NCBI GenBank assembly: GCA_964459305.1
Contig: CAYWNA010000025.1
Location: 1 to 64,000, forward strand
Direction of reading: 5' to 3'
Source: CAYWNA01 sp964459305
GTDB taxonomy: Bacteria > Planctomycetota > Planctomycetia > Pirellulales > Pirellulaceae
Length of the DNA stretch: 64,000 bases
Shown here: one piece after another, positions 51,837 through 62,300 of the stretch
Numbering within the stretch: the first letter of the stretch is position 1
Layout: each line of letters starts with the position of its first letter
The notes under the pieces: generated by a model
What the model saw: only the letters and a program-made list of their open reading frames with translations
What the model was told of the DNA's origin: nothing
The model's database searches: none
Program-made: the position numbers and the translations under genes

Positions 51837-51993
51837 GTAGGGTGGGCCAAGTCTTCGCGGCCCACCGGAATGTGCTTTCGATACTGGTTGGCTCTATCGT
51901 CCGGTTTCCTCGCACGCCGGTCGTCCGATCGATGCACGCGTGATTGCCTGGCGGGCGGTTTCCGGTGGGCCGCGAGGACTTGGCCCACCCTAC
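51837..51993. repeat. Long inverted repeat (GTAGGGTGGGCCAAG...)
   Basis: 33-nt arms at 51837-51869 and 51961-51993 with one mismatch and a 91-nt loop. It lies between two minus-strand genes, just after the decahaem gene's neighbour start and before the decahaem stop at 52022. Confidence 0.9.
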
Positions 51994-52021
51994 CCGGTTG
52001 CCGCCTTGCGGCGTTCGGGCG

Positions 52022-54895
52022 CTAAAGCGTTTTCACGTACTCGATCAAATCGTTCAACTGATCCTTGGTCATATCGTTGGTCACCCCGTGTCTGTCGTTG
52101 GGGTTGTATCTCGTCCATATTTCTTCCAGCGTTCTGGCCATTCCGTTGTGAAGATACGGTGCCGAATCGTAGATATTGTTCAAGTGGGGTACATCGAAAT
52201 CCGATTCTCCGTCCAGCTGTAGTTTGGTGCCGATGTCCCGACGGCTCCGGTCGGTATACAGCGGCGGAAAATGGCAGGTGACACAGCGGTTATCCTTGGG
52301 GATGATCCGACCGTCGTTGGTTCGCGTTCGCTCGAACATGGCCTTACCGCGGCGCTGCGCTTCGGTCAACTCCGCGCCCAAGGCCCGGTATCGATTCGGT
52401 GGCCGCGGGATCGTGCAGATGTACCTATCCAGGGCGGATAACTCGTCCGGCGTGAACGGCTGAATGCGAGTGAAGAAGACCGACAACCGTGGGCCGCATT
52501 GCCGCTGCAGGCTCGGGTTCGTTCCCTCCCACTTGAACGGAGCGGTGTCCAGGATGCCGCGTAACGTTCGATTGTCCACGGGGCTGACGCCGATACCATC
52601 CGGCTCGATGTCGTACGTCAGGCCATCGACATGACCGTCTGGGTGACACGAGTGGCATGAGAACTGACGATGAAACGTGATATTCGCGCTGTGAAACAAC
52701 CGCTCGCCATAACGGGCCAGGGTAATTTCCTCGGAACCGCCCAGATCGATCCTCTTGACCGCCTCCAGCGTTTTCAAATCGATTACGGTCAGCGAATCGT
52801 CCAGACTATTGGCAACGAAAGCCGATCCTCCGTCCGGCGTGATCAGCACTCCGCGAGGGCTGTGCTGGGTGGGAATGTGTTTGACCACGAACTCCGTCGG
52901 TTTCCCCACGTGATTGGGAAACACATGCCGACGCTCGTCGTCCGAGGCAGTCTCCAGCATCGAAATCATCTTCGGCACGTCGACGACGGCGATCCGGTTC
53001 GAGCCGGAACTGGTAACCAGGGCTAGTTGGCCGTCGGGCGTAATGGCCACGTCGCTCGGATCGGGAAAACATATATTCGGTTCGTCCAGCAACACCTGGT
53101 CGACCCGTCCGTCGCGCCAGATGATTCCCAGGCCATTGGTGATGGTCCAGCCCTGCAAAAGCCGAGTCATCGGCACTAGGTTCTTCGTTCGGTTTAACGT
53201 GACCAGGGCAAACTCGCCGCTCGGATGCCAAGCGATTCCCATCATCAGGTTCGCACCCGAAACCAAGATGCGATCGTCCACCACCGCCCGTTCCGCATCG
53301 ATCACCGTCACCTCCGACATCGACGGCGTGCGGAACGGAACGAACTGCGACAACGCATTGGTCGCGAAGATCTGCGATCCATCCGGCGAAAGCGACAAAG
53401 ACCACGGGTTGCGGCTTGCCTCCAGCCGTTTGACCTCCGTAAGCGATTTCGTATCGATCACCGAGATACTGTCGGTTGATGTGTTCAGCACATACAAAAA
53501 CTTGCCGGCGCGATCCGTCTGTACTCCGTGCGGTTCATCGCCCACGGGGATTGTCTGAACAACTTTTCGCGCCGGTACGCTGATCACCGATATGGTGTCG
53601 TCCAACCGATTGCTCACGTACGCCCATTTGCCGTCGGGGTGAAAGGTGACATCGGTCGGATGTCCACCCGCCGGAATCTCTGCCACCTTCTCCCTGGTCG
53701 CTGCATCCACGACGATCAGGGTGTCCGAAGCCTCGCACGCGACATACAGCTCACGGCCGCTGGGGCTGAGCGCCATGTTCAGCGGCGTCTTGTACCGAAC
53801 GGTTGCCTCCTCCTCTAGCAATTTCGTCGGGTGAGCGATTTCTTTCAGGGCCTTTTCATAATGAAAGGGCTTGCCGTGAGCATTTTCGTGGCATCGCAGA
53901 CAGGTCTCGCGCGTCACCTCCTTCAATCCGGCCAGCACCGCGGCCCGTTTGTCGCGCATTACGGCTTCCGGCGAATAATCACTTCCGGCCCCATGGCACG
54001 ACTCGCATCCCACGCCCTCGAACACCGAGTACGAATCCAGCGCCCCTCCGGCAGGATCCTGGTAAGCGGTGGCGTGACACTTGAGGCATGCGGCGCTGGT
54101 GAGCGGATTCTCCTTGACACTCATTTCCCTGGAGATTTTCTCCGCAGCGGCCGAGCCAAGCACGGCGTACGCGCTGGCGTGGGCGCTGTCGCGCCACTTG
54201 CTGTACTGGTACCCCATCTCCGGGCCTTTGTGGCATTCGGCACATGCCAGCGAACCGGTCAGTTTCGGTCTGCCGGGATCAGACGCATCGGGCAACTCGT
54301 GCGGATCAGGGTAGCCCCAAACATCAGGCGTGGGATGCTCGATTTCCTTCCATGCCTTCTGGATGTCGATCTTGGGACTCTTGAGGACGGCGACGTGGGA
54401 GCCTTTCACTTCGTGACACTTCATGCAGTCATCCATGGTCGGCATCTTCAGCCCGGCGGCGCGAGCGGCCTTGGGATCGAGCATCACGGATTCTTCCATG
54501 TATTCGCTGCCGGGGCCGTGGCACTTCTCGCACTGAACGCCATCCTCGATGTGGAACGTCTCGTCCATTTCCCAATCTTCGACTTCAGCCGCGGTTGCAT
54601 GGCATCCCAAACACATCGACGCTTCCTGGGGTTCCTGCGGAATGCCGCTCAGTCGCGCGATTTCCTTGGCCTCTGGCTTCGCCAACGAGGCATAGGCTTT
54701 CGAGTGCTCAGACACAAGCCAGCGGCAGTGCTGGTATCCCATGTCCTGGCCGTGATGGCATTGGGCACATTCCTGTGACCCAACATAGACGGGCGTTTCG
54801 TACTCCTCGTCGGCCGTCGACTTCCGCGCGCAAAGGCACAGCAGAATCGACAGACCCATACACGTCAGTACGCTGTTACGACCAGCGGAGCTCAT
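52022..54895 (-). CDS. Decahaem cytochrome - YVTN propeller - MauG-like fusion
   Basis: 957 residues. Signal peptide (about 1-28). Residues ~35-360 hold eight CxxCH haem sites (CAQCH, CLGCH, CEKCH, CMKCH, CAECH, CLKCH, CESCH, CLRCH). Residues ~370-690 form a YVTN-type seven-bladed propeller (LYVACEASDTLIVVDAATRE, FLYVLNTSTDSISVIDTKS). The C-terminal ~270 residues resemble a dihaem peroxidase/MauG (CHSCH, CVTCH, VPHLNNIYDSAPYLHNG). Ten haems suggest long-range electron transfer at the cell surface or in the periplasm. A GGAGG lies upstream of the ATG. Confidence 0.92.
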   Translation of the reverse strand: MSSAGRNSVLTCMGLSILLCLCARKSTADEEYETPVYVGSQECAQCHHGQDMGYQHCRWLVSEHSKAYASLAKPEAKEIARLSGIPQEPQEASMCLGCHATAAEVEDWEMDETFHIEDGVQCEKCHGPGSEYMEESVMLDPKAARAAGLKMPTMDDCMKCHEVKGSHVAVLKSPKIDIQKAWKEIEHPTPDVWGYPDPHELPDASDPGRPKLTGSLACAECHKGPEMGYQYSKWRDSAHASAYAVLGSAAAEKISREMSVKENPLTSAACLKCHATAYQDPAGGALDSYSVFEGVGCESCHGAGSDYSPEAVMRDKRAAVLAGLKEVTRETCLRCHENAHGKPFHYEKALKEIAHPTKLLEEEATVRYKTPLNMALSPSGRELYVACEASDTLIVVDAATREKVAEIPAGGHPTDVTFHPDGKWAYVSNRLDDTISVISVPARKVVQTIPVGDEPHGVQTDRAGKFLYVLNTSTDSISVIDTKSLTEVKRLEASRNPWSLSLSPDGSQIFATNALSQFVPFRTPSMSEVTVIDAERAVVDDRILVSGANLMMGIAWHPSGEFALVTLNRTKNLVPMTRLLQGWTITNGLGIIWRDGRVDQVLLDEPNICFPDPSDVAITPDGQLALVTSSGSNRIAVVDVPKMISMLETASDDERRHVFPNHVGKPTEFVVKHIPTQHSPRGVLITPDGGSAFVANSLDDSLTVIDLKTLEAVKRIDLGGSEEITLARYGERLFHSANITFHRQFSCHSCHPDGHVDGLTYDIEPDGIGVSPVDNRTLRGILDTAPFKWEGTNPSLQRQCGPRLSVFFTRIQPFTPDELSALDRYICTIPRPPNRYRALGAELTEAQRRGKAMFERTRTNDGRIIPKDNRCVTCHFPPLYTDRSRRDIGTKLQLDGESDFDVPHLNNIYDSAPYLHNGMARTLEEIWTRYNPNDRHGVTNDMTKDQLNDLIEYVKTL

Positions 54896-54929
54896 CCGAT
54901 CAGGTCCTCCACCTGCTATTCATGCGCAT

Positions 54930-56705
54930 TCAGTCGCCAGACGGCAACTCGCCAGCGGCATCTTGCACTACCTTCCGAATCTGATTCGCTGGGATGTCTT
55001 TCAGTTGCGTGATTCGACCGTCGGGCCAGCGGATCTCCACCTGGGCGTGATCCGTGCCGTCCAGGCCAAAATGCATCCGTGGTTCGGATTGGGACAGGTA
55101 GCCGGTCACAGGAATCAAATCCCGGATCTGCGTTAGTTTTCCGGTTTTCACCGTGATCCGAGCACCAATCGCATCGGACTTCCCGCCTGCCAGTTTTGCC
55201 TCAATCGTCAGCCAATTGTTTCTATTGCCGCCGTCATTGCGCAACAGCTTGGGCGAGTCGTTCATGTTCACAATCAGCAGGTCCAAGTCGCCGTCGTTGT
55301 CGTAGTCGCCAGAGGCAGCTCCTCGGCCTACGTACTTTTGCTTGAAGTAATCGCCTGACTGCAGGGCAACATCAACAAAACTGCCGCTTCCGTCGTTGCG
55401 CAACAGAACGTCTTCTTGCGTGTACAGATGATGGGCGTTGCCGTTGGCCACGAAGATGTCCAGATAACCGTCGCAATCGTAGTCGAACAGGATACCACCC
55501 CAACCCGTGTATTGGCCGCAAATGCGGGCCAATTTTGATCGAGCCGTCCGATCTTCGAAGTAGTCTTCGCGGTTCATCAGCAGACAACCGTATCCCATGT
55601 CCGGCACGTAGATGTCCACCCATCCATCACGATTCACATCGCCCGTGGCAGGTCCCATGGAAGAAACGTTCTGACCGCCTTCGCCGAAAGCCAAGCCGGT
55701 AATAAGCCCGTCTTCGACGAAAGTTCCCTTGCCCGTGTTCTTGTAGTAGTAATTCCCCATGGCATCGTTCGCGACGTACAGGTCCAGAAGACCGTCGTTG
55801 TTCAAATCCGCAACCGTGGCGCTCATTCCTCGGCCATCCGAATTGTACAAGCCGGCAGCCTCTGTCACGTCGGTAAAGGTGCCGTTGCCGTTGTTGCGGT
55901 ACAGGGTGTCGGGTTGTCCGCTATAGCTGAGCGGACCAGGATAGCCCTGGGCGGCATAGTAGGTCTTGAACTTGCCGGCGTCGTACTTGAGATAGTTCAC
56001 CACGTAGACGTCCAGATCGCCGTCGTTGTCGTAGTCGAACCACGGCGCGGAAAGACTCCACCGCGGATTGTCCAGCCCCGACTCTTTGGATATGTCGATA
56101 AAGGTCCCGTTGCCTTCATTGCGGTAGAACACGTTCTCGCCGTAGTTCAGTACGTACAGATCCAAATCGCCGTCTTTGTCGAAGTCGGCGGCCGAGCACC
56201 CCGCGCCGTAGCTCTTGTCTCCCACACCGGCCCGAACGGTCACGTCGGTGAAAGTGCCGTCGCGGTTGTTGTGGTATAGGTGGTTGGTCAGCTTTCCCCG
56301 GTACCTCCGGCCGCGGTTATGGTTGACGTCCGACAGCCAGCATCCGTTCAGCAGATAGATGTCAAGCCAGCCATCGCCGTCGTAATCGAAAAACATCGCC
56401 CCGGCACCGGTTCCCTCGACGATGTTCGTAAGCCGATCATCCCCAAACCTGTGCTCGGCACGAATACCTGCCTGGTCTGTCACGTCGGTAAAGGTCGGCA
56501 GGTCTGGTTCGGCCCCGCACGCGACAGCAGCCGAAAACGCCACCACCACTAGCGCGGCGTGGCCCAGAAGCCGGCCAAACGTCGCACCTTCTCTCCGGGC
56601 GAGAGTCGGGATCAGGGCGAATTGCGTTGGCAAGATCGAAAGGCGAGAAGCGGGGCTGATGGGACTCCCCAGACACGCCCTCAGTGCGAAGCTCCGACGG
56701 GTCAT
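54930..56705 (-). CDS. CRTAC1-family (FG-GAP/VCBS - UnbV/ASPIC) secreted protein
   Basis: About 591 residues from the ATG at 56705 (GGAGGA upstream; a GTG directly before it is equally possible, and an earlier start is unsupported). Export segment around 50-68, then repeated calcium-type blades (DYDGDGWLDIY, DFDKDGDLDLYVLN, DYDNDGDLDVYVVN, DLNNDGLLDLYVAN) forming an integrin-like propeller. A C-terminal UnbV/ASPIC domain ends it (WLTIEAKLAGGKSDAIGARI, RWPDGRITQLKDIP). Likely an extracellular calcium-stabilised binding protein; the ligand is unknown. Confidence 0.9.
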   Translation of the reverse strand: MTRRSFALRACLGSPISPASRLSILPTQFALIPTLARREGATFGRLLGHAALVVVAFSAAVACGAEPDLPTFTDVTDQAGIRAEHRFGDDRLTNIVEGTGAGAMFFDYDGDGWLDIYLLNGCWLSDVNHNRGRRYRGKLTNHLYHNNRDGTFTDVTVRAGVGDKSYGAGCSAADFDKDGDLDLYVLNYGENVFYRNEGNGTFIDISKESGLDNPRWSLSAPWFDYDNDGDLDVYVVNYLKYDAGKFKTYYAAQGYPGPLSYSGQPDTLYRNNGNGTFTDVTEAAGLYNSDGRGMSATVADLNNDGLLDLYVANDAMGNYYYKNTGKGTFVEDGLITGLAFGEGGQNVSSMGPATGDVNRDGWVDIYVPDMGYGCLLMNREDYFEDRTARSKLARICGQYTGWGGILFDYDCDGYLDIFVANGNAHHLYTQEDVLLRNDGSGSFVDVALQSGDYFKQKYVGRGAASGDYDNDGDLDLLIVNMNDSPKLLRNDGGNRNNWLTIEAKLAGGKSDAIGARITVKTGKLTQIRDLIPVTGYLSQSEPRMHFGLDGTDHAQVEIRWPDGRITQLKDIPANQIRKVVQDAAGELPSGD

Positions 56706-56963
56706 CACGATATCACATTCCTCCACGGCATATGCCAAGAAAACGGCGTTAACCCGTACTACGCAACAACTTACCTGATAGTTCGCTGCCTGACCGGGAT
56801 ACGGTCGCACGACCCAGCAACAGCAACGATCCGTGCTGGTTTAGACTATCAAGTCCTACCACAAGATGAAACGGACAGGAATGACCATCCATCGGATCAG
56901 CTCAGGACTTCCGCCAAAACGTACTAGATGTGCGTTTCGCGCGAAATATGCCGACCCTGCCTC

Positions 56964-57026
56964 GTAGCCGAATTCGCCAGAGTTTGGACTTTTCCGTGTG
57001 CACCAGAGTCTGGCGACTTCGACTAC
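56964..57026. repeat. Inverted repeat, GTAGCCGAA family, copy 3
   Basis: Left arm GTAGCCGAATTCGCCAGAGT, right arm CCAGAGTCTGGCGACTTCGA-CTAC. Located in the gap between two minus-strand genes (CRTAC1 and HzsA-like). Confidence 0.85.
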
Positions 57027-57047
57027 AATCACATAGACTCAGCCAAA

Positions 57048-59000
57048 CTACGGCCCGGCTGGGTTCGTGCCTGGGATCCCGTCCCACATGGCCCCCATGT
57101 CGACCCATTCCACAATTGTCCGCCGCTCGTCGTCGGTCAGCGGCTCCGCCTTGCCCGGCGGAATCTTCTTCACCGGCTGCCCTGCGGCATCACCATCCCA
57201 CGGGCGCGACGTATTGCGGCCGAAAACGTGCCAAACAAGCGGACTGGTGCGAGCCCGACCGGGGTGAACATACCTGCCGGAGAATGCACTCGGGCCGGAT
57301 GACTCGTCTGCCGCCAGCAGCCCTTCATACGCTTGGTTGAAATTTCCTTTTCCATTCTCGCGAACCACCAACTCAAGTCCGCCGTCCAGACGCGGCTTCG
57401 CGCCGTCCGGACCGTGACACCCGACGCACTTGGGCTCGATAATCGGCATCACGTCGCGGCGGAAATCCACCGTCCGTCGTCGCGATGGCGGAAGAGTCAA
57501 CGGGATAGACCGGCGGCTGACCGAATCCACAAGGGCATTGTCGGGGGTCAATTCGCCGTCTTCGTGGCACCCAATGCAGCCACGCGGTTCGCGGTTCTTG
57601 GCCCAAATCCAGCCACAGCTTCGCAGCGCCATCCCGTCGCTGTCCAGCGTCTGCAACTCGATGGACGTATTGGCAGGCACCGTGATATTGAACGAACCGT
57701 CTTCGGCAACGTCGATCTCGCCAAGCAAACGCCGCTGTGCGAGCGGAGGGATCCCGTTGACCGAAGAGCCGGCCGTCAGGGGAACTCCCTCCAATACGCG
57801 CAGCCGTTTGACCGCGCCGGCCGGCAGCCACTCGCGCTTCTGGAAGTCCGAAAGATAGACGTTCAAGCAGTACAGTTTGCCGTGCGGATACTTCTTGCCG
57901 TGCGGATCCTCCTCCATGACGACGCTCGAACGACCGTCGGCTTCGGATCGCTTGTGGATAAGTTTGGCTTGAATGTCGTGGCATCGCGGATCGTCGAATA
58001 CGCATTTCCGCTCGCCGCTGCGCGGGTCGAGCCGGCAAACGGCATGTGTGCCTTTCGATCCGCATGGCCTGCGCGACACAAGGATCGTGTCGTCGGCCAG
58101 CGGCGAGGGCGAATGGAATAGCCCGTCGGTCTCACGCGTGATCGGGCGATACGAATGGAGCGGTCGCCGCATGGTGACGCAGGAAAGCAGTCCTGCGCCA
58201 TCCCACGGCACCTGATCCGACTCGATAAACACGACCAGCCCGCCACTCGTGACGCACGGCATGTGCTTGACGCGCCGTCCCGCTTGGCTCGCAAACAACG
58301 CGAAATCGGCCCCGTCGATGTTCACGCCGAACAGGCCGACTCGGCCAAGCGCACCTCGCGCGAGCGTGCTGCGCTGCCAACTGGCGAACAAAAGTCGTCC
58401 GTCCTCCATGAGAAACGGGTCCGTATCGCTCGACAAATTGTAGGTCAGACGGCGAGTCGCCGAACCGTCCAGCTTGCAGGAATAAAGGTGTGTGGCCGGC
58501 GCGGAGCCATCTTCGTTCATCGTGCCGGCTGCGTCGCTGACAAAGGTCATCTGATACCAGGGTTCCTCAGAGACGATTGTGTACAACGTCGCTTGATAAT
58601 TGGGGCTGCGACAATTGCCCATGCCGCTGGTGATCTGGCGAACTCCGGCACCATCCGCCGCCGCCTCGTAGACATTCCACTTGTCCGTCGCCTTCCTCTT
58701 ACCGGCGAACAGCATCCGCGTCCCGTCAAACGAGATCTCCGGATCACAAGCGCTATGGAAACCGGCGGTCAGCACCCGAGTGGTCCCGTCCGGGGCCACC
58801 GCGACGATCCGACCTCCGTGGCCGTAAGACGCCCGCAGCACGACAACGCCGTGTCGCTCCACATCCGTTCCAGCGGGAAGCTGGGTGACGACAATCGGGA
58901 CGTCGATGCCAGCATGTTGCGGAACATATCGCTCCGGCTCGCCGTGCACTTGCGGCACCAGCGTCACCAATACGCCCGTAAAGAAAACGAGCCGCTGCAT
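57048..59000 (-). CDS. HzsA-like dihaem c protein
   Basis: About 650 residues from the ATG near 59000, where a signal peptide begins (a GTG at 59096 would add 32 unsupported residues). A WD40/PD40-type propeller (GTTRVLTAGFHSACDPEISF, GTRMLFAGKRKATDKWNVYE, CVTSGGLVVFIESD) is followed by a hydrazine-synthase-alpha-like middle domain (GEIDVAEDGSFNITVPANTS, LRSCGWIWAKNREPRGCIGC) and a cytochrome c segment (VMPIIEPKCVGCHGPDG). Two haem sites, CIGCH and CVGCH. HzsA relatives are widespread in non-anammox Planctomycetota, so hydrazine synthesis should not be inferred. Confidence 0.85.
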   Translation of the reverse strand: MQRLVFFTGVLVTLVPQVHGEPERYVPQHAGIDVPIVVTQLPAGTDVERHGVVVLRASYGHGGRIVAVAPDGTTRVLTAGFHSACDPEISFDGTRMLFAGKRKATDKWNVYEAAADGAGVRQITSGMGNCRSPNYQATLYTIVSEEPWYQMTFVSDAAGTMNEDGSAPATHLYSCKLDGSATRRLTYNLSSDTDPFLMEDGRLLFASWQRSTLARGALGRVGLFGVNIDGADFALFASQAGRRVKHMPCVTSGGLVVFIESDQVPWDGAGLLSCVTMRRPLHSYRPITRETDGLFHSPSPLADDTILVSRRPCGSKGTHAVCRLDPRSGERKCVFDDPRCHDIQAKLIHKRSEADGRSSVVMEEDPHGKKYPHGKLYCLNVYLSDFQKREWLPAGAVKRLRVLEGVPLTAGSSVNGIPPLAQRRLLGEIDVAEDGSFNITVPANTSIELQTLDSDGMALRSCGWIWAKNREPRGCIGCHEDGELTPDNALVDSVSRRSIPLTLPPSRRRTVDFRRDVMPIIEPKCVGCHGPDGAKPRLDGGLELVVRENGKGNFNQAYEGLLAADESSGPSAFSGRYVHPGRARTSPLVWHVFGRNTSRPWDGDAAGQPVKKIPPGKAEPLTDDERRTIVEWVDMGAMWDGIPGTNPAGP

Positions 59001-59346
59001 CCAGGATGTCCTAACCCGCGCAGAAGACGGGTGCAATCCACGACTCATTGACAAAATCGCCTTGATCGGCAGAAGATTCAGCCGAAATCCTATCACGGCG
59101 GAGCCGCAATCAAGCTAGCAGCCACACTCCGCGTACCTTAAGGGGAAACACGCCAACGGATTAAGAATGGGCCAGTTCGCAACAATTGTCAAGGGAAGTG
59201 TGCGGCCGGATCCTATGGCGATCAACAGGGTAGCTGGATTCGCAAGGAATCAGAGGAATGGAGCATCCGGGAATTCGAACGGCACAGAGAATCCTGTAGG
59301 AAGCAGGCTCCGTGCCCTACAGGCTGCAATTACCGGATACCCTCAA
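59001..59346. other. Intergenic stretch with one hairpin
   Basis: About 346 bp between two minus-strand genes. The only structure seen is CCTGTAGG...CCTACAGG around 59293-59324, about 25 bp past the PQQ-propeller stop, which could be a terminator or a degenerate dispersed repeat. No T-run follows on the minus strand. Confidence 0.5.
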
Positions 59347-62300
59347 TCAATCAGCCCCTGCGAAGCACAAAACTCGGCCATCCCGCAACGCGACAACAAT
59401 CCTCCCAGCGCTGTCAAGCGCCAATCCGGACGATAGCGGCATGGCCGGCACCACCTGACTCCAGAGTAACTGGCCTCCCGTCAGGTTGAGTACGGCAACC
59501 GCGTGGGCCGGTTCCGGGGAATTGCCGGCTGGCGGAAGTTGACCTGCCACGACTACGGCGTTCTTGCCCAAGGCCATTGCCACCGGATGCCCAAGGTGGT
59601 TGGAACTCCAGACTCTCTTGGGCTTTTTGACCGCCGTGGTTGCAGGGTCAACGCGGAAAACGTCGGTGCCGGTGCTGCGGATCACCGCATCGCCCGAATC
59701 GGCCTGGAGTAGATACGGCAGCCGGAATGGGCCAAGCCAATACTCCTGAGGTGAATAGAGCAATCGGCCGAATACTTGGATATTCCCCCCAATCAGAAGC
59801 GGTTCGCTGCCGCGGGGCGCCTTGACGAATTCATCCTCCAGCGTATTCAGACACTTTCCGTCGTTCGTGTCGTAGACAGCGGGCGATACAACATTGCCGC
59901 CGGCCATGTATAGGCGGTCTCGATCGAGGAGCAGATGGCCCTGGACGCTCACGCCGGAGACTTTGTCGTCACCCGCTAGACGGCCCGACGTGTTGTTCTG
60001 CCAACGGATGTTCCCCGTCTTGACGTCCAGTGCATAGACGTGTGTGCCGTCCCAACTGGCCATGCCGGAGCCCGCATATGCAATTCCGTCGTCTACCAAC
60101 ACGCCGCTGGCAACGGGCCAAGTGGAAACGAGGCGACCGTGGATGGAGATTTTCCGCTCGGCCGGCGCTGCGCGAAACCGCCAAAGCGATCGACCGGTTG
60201 CCGCTTCGAACGCGTAGATGTGACCGTCGCCGCTGCCGACCAGGACCCGTCCGTGATCGACGGCTGGCGGATAATAGATTCGGCCACCCGTGTACTTGCT
60301 CCAGCGGCACTCGCCTGTCCGCGCGTCCATGGCTCGAATCACACCGTCGGCACCACTCAAGAACACGAGCCCCCCAGCCGTCACCGGCGCCGCCGGAAAC
60401 GCTCCGCCTGGCGGTTCGAACTGCCAAGCCAATTTGACCTTGGCGGGAATGTCGGCCGCGCTGGCCCCACTCCGCTTGTTATCGGCTCGATAAGTTGGCC
60501 AGTCGCCTGGGGCAACGTCCATCGGCGCGACTGGATCGACGCCGGCCACCGACTGAAGCCGTTCGGCTTCAGTGGCACGGGCCACGAAATCGAAGTCTCC
60601 CGCCGGGCCAAGGCAAAGGTTGCCCACCAGAGACAGGTTGCAGTCACACATCCAGGGACCCCAGTGCGCGAGACCATTGGCGATGATTACGCCGTCTTGG
60701 CACGGCGGCCGCATCAGGGCGAGTCGCATGGAGCGGTCGTCGGACGTCGTCAACCGGAGGCTGCCTGCGTGAAAGCTGGGCTCCGTCCGTCCGGCCCGGC
60801 AGAGGATCGAATCCACGGTGCCGGTGGCCCGAGTACACGCCGCACGCCGGCCCGTGAGTTCCGTCAAGACCTCGCCTGTCAGCGGATCGAACTTTTTGCT
60901 GGGATGCTGCCTGGAGCCCATCGCGTACAGCGCCTCGTTGTGAAGCACAAGCTGGAAGTTCCCCTCTTCATATTGCCACAGCAGGCGCCCGTCTTTCGTG
61001 CTGACCGCAACCAAACGCGGTCGCTGCGGCCCGGCGAAGTAGATCGCTTCGTCGCTGCACTTGAGGTACGACGTGCTGGAAAATCCCCACTGCCAGGTCT
61101 GAGCCCGGAAATGCGGTCCTATTGCCTCCAACAGCTTCGGATCCGCCGTGCGCCAGATCGGCTTGCCTTGCCCGGCGTCCAGGCAGGCAAGGAAACGGGG
61201 ATGCGAGTAGTAGTAGATGCGTCCGTTCTTCATGCAGACGGCTCGTGTGTCGATGGGGTCGTCCTCGCCTTGCATCCAAAGAACCCGCTCCGTCTTCAGA
61301 TCGAATGCAAAAAACGTGCGACCGAAACCCCACGGATACTCTTCGGCGTCGTATCCGCCGCTCATGGGCCGCCACGGCCAACCTCCCTTGTTTCTGTCCC
61401 AACGGATCGTCGGATCGGATGCTTCGTTTTCGCCGACGAGGCCATACAGCACGCCGTCTTCGAGTGCCATCCATTTCCACGAGCCACCGGATGCGCTGTC
61501 GGGCGCGGTGATTTCTTCCTTCAACTCGCCCGTGGCCGTGTCGATCAGTTTGCACGAACTGTTATCGGCCACGTACAGGATTTCGGGCGTGGCAACCATC
61601 GTGTTGCGATGGATCATAAAGCCTTCTTCCAACGGACGCTTCCACAACAGCGTCCCGTTATAGCCGTTCAGCGCCACAAGCGTATTGAGCCAAGGGAAAC
61701 TCCGCTCGTTGAACGCAATATGCCCGTACGCCTTGAAGACCCGACCGGCTGACGCGACACTGACCCCCGGCATCGGCACATACCACGGTTCGCTCAAACA
61801 CTGAGTCAGGTAATGCCCGCGGACAAGCCCGTCGGTCGATTGCGGGTTGTTGTCGGGCCCGTGAAAAGGATGACTCCAGTCATCGGCTTCAGTCGGATAA
61901 GGCTTTTCGACTAGCTCGTCACCCAACAGCACTTTTCCCAAAGGGTTGACCACCCTGACCAATTCCCCGCGGTACCGCCGGGCCGCCGAGACGGCATCAG
62001 GCATCACGACCACGGCGTCGGCCAGGTTGTCTGCCAAATGAATGCGGGACCAGCGTCCTTCCTCCACGTACACGCGTGTGCCCAGCAAACCGGCACGGTC
62101 AATTCGTCGCCGAGCAGCATCGGTCGCTTCCTCGGCAGGAACCTGGACGTACACCGTCATTTTGCTCTGCCGAGCCAACCCAATCGCCATCTCCGTCGGC
62201 GATTCGCCCAACAATACACAGATCCCGCGATCCAGCCCAAGCCGACCGAGAACCTCGCCAGCTCGCCGTTCGGCACCAGCATCAGCCGCTTGCTCCGCAC

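Noticed and set aside
57048..59000. Anammox hydrazine synthase
   Set aside because: Only an alpha-like subunit is visible; HzsA relatives occur in many non-anammox Planctomycetota.
60040..61752. Open 570-codon plus-strand frame antisense to the PQQ-propeller gene
   Set aside because: No domain, Arg/His-rich, and fully covered by a good gene on the other strand.
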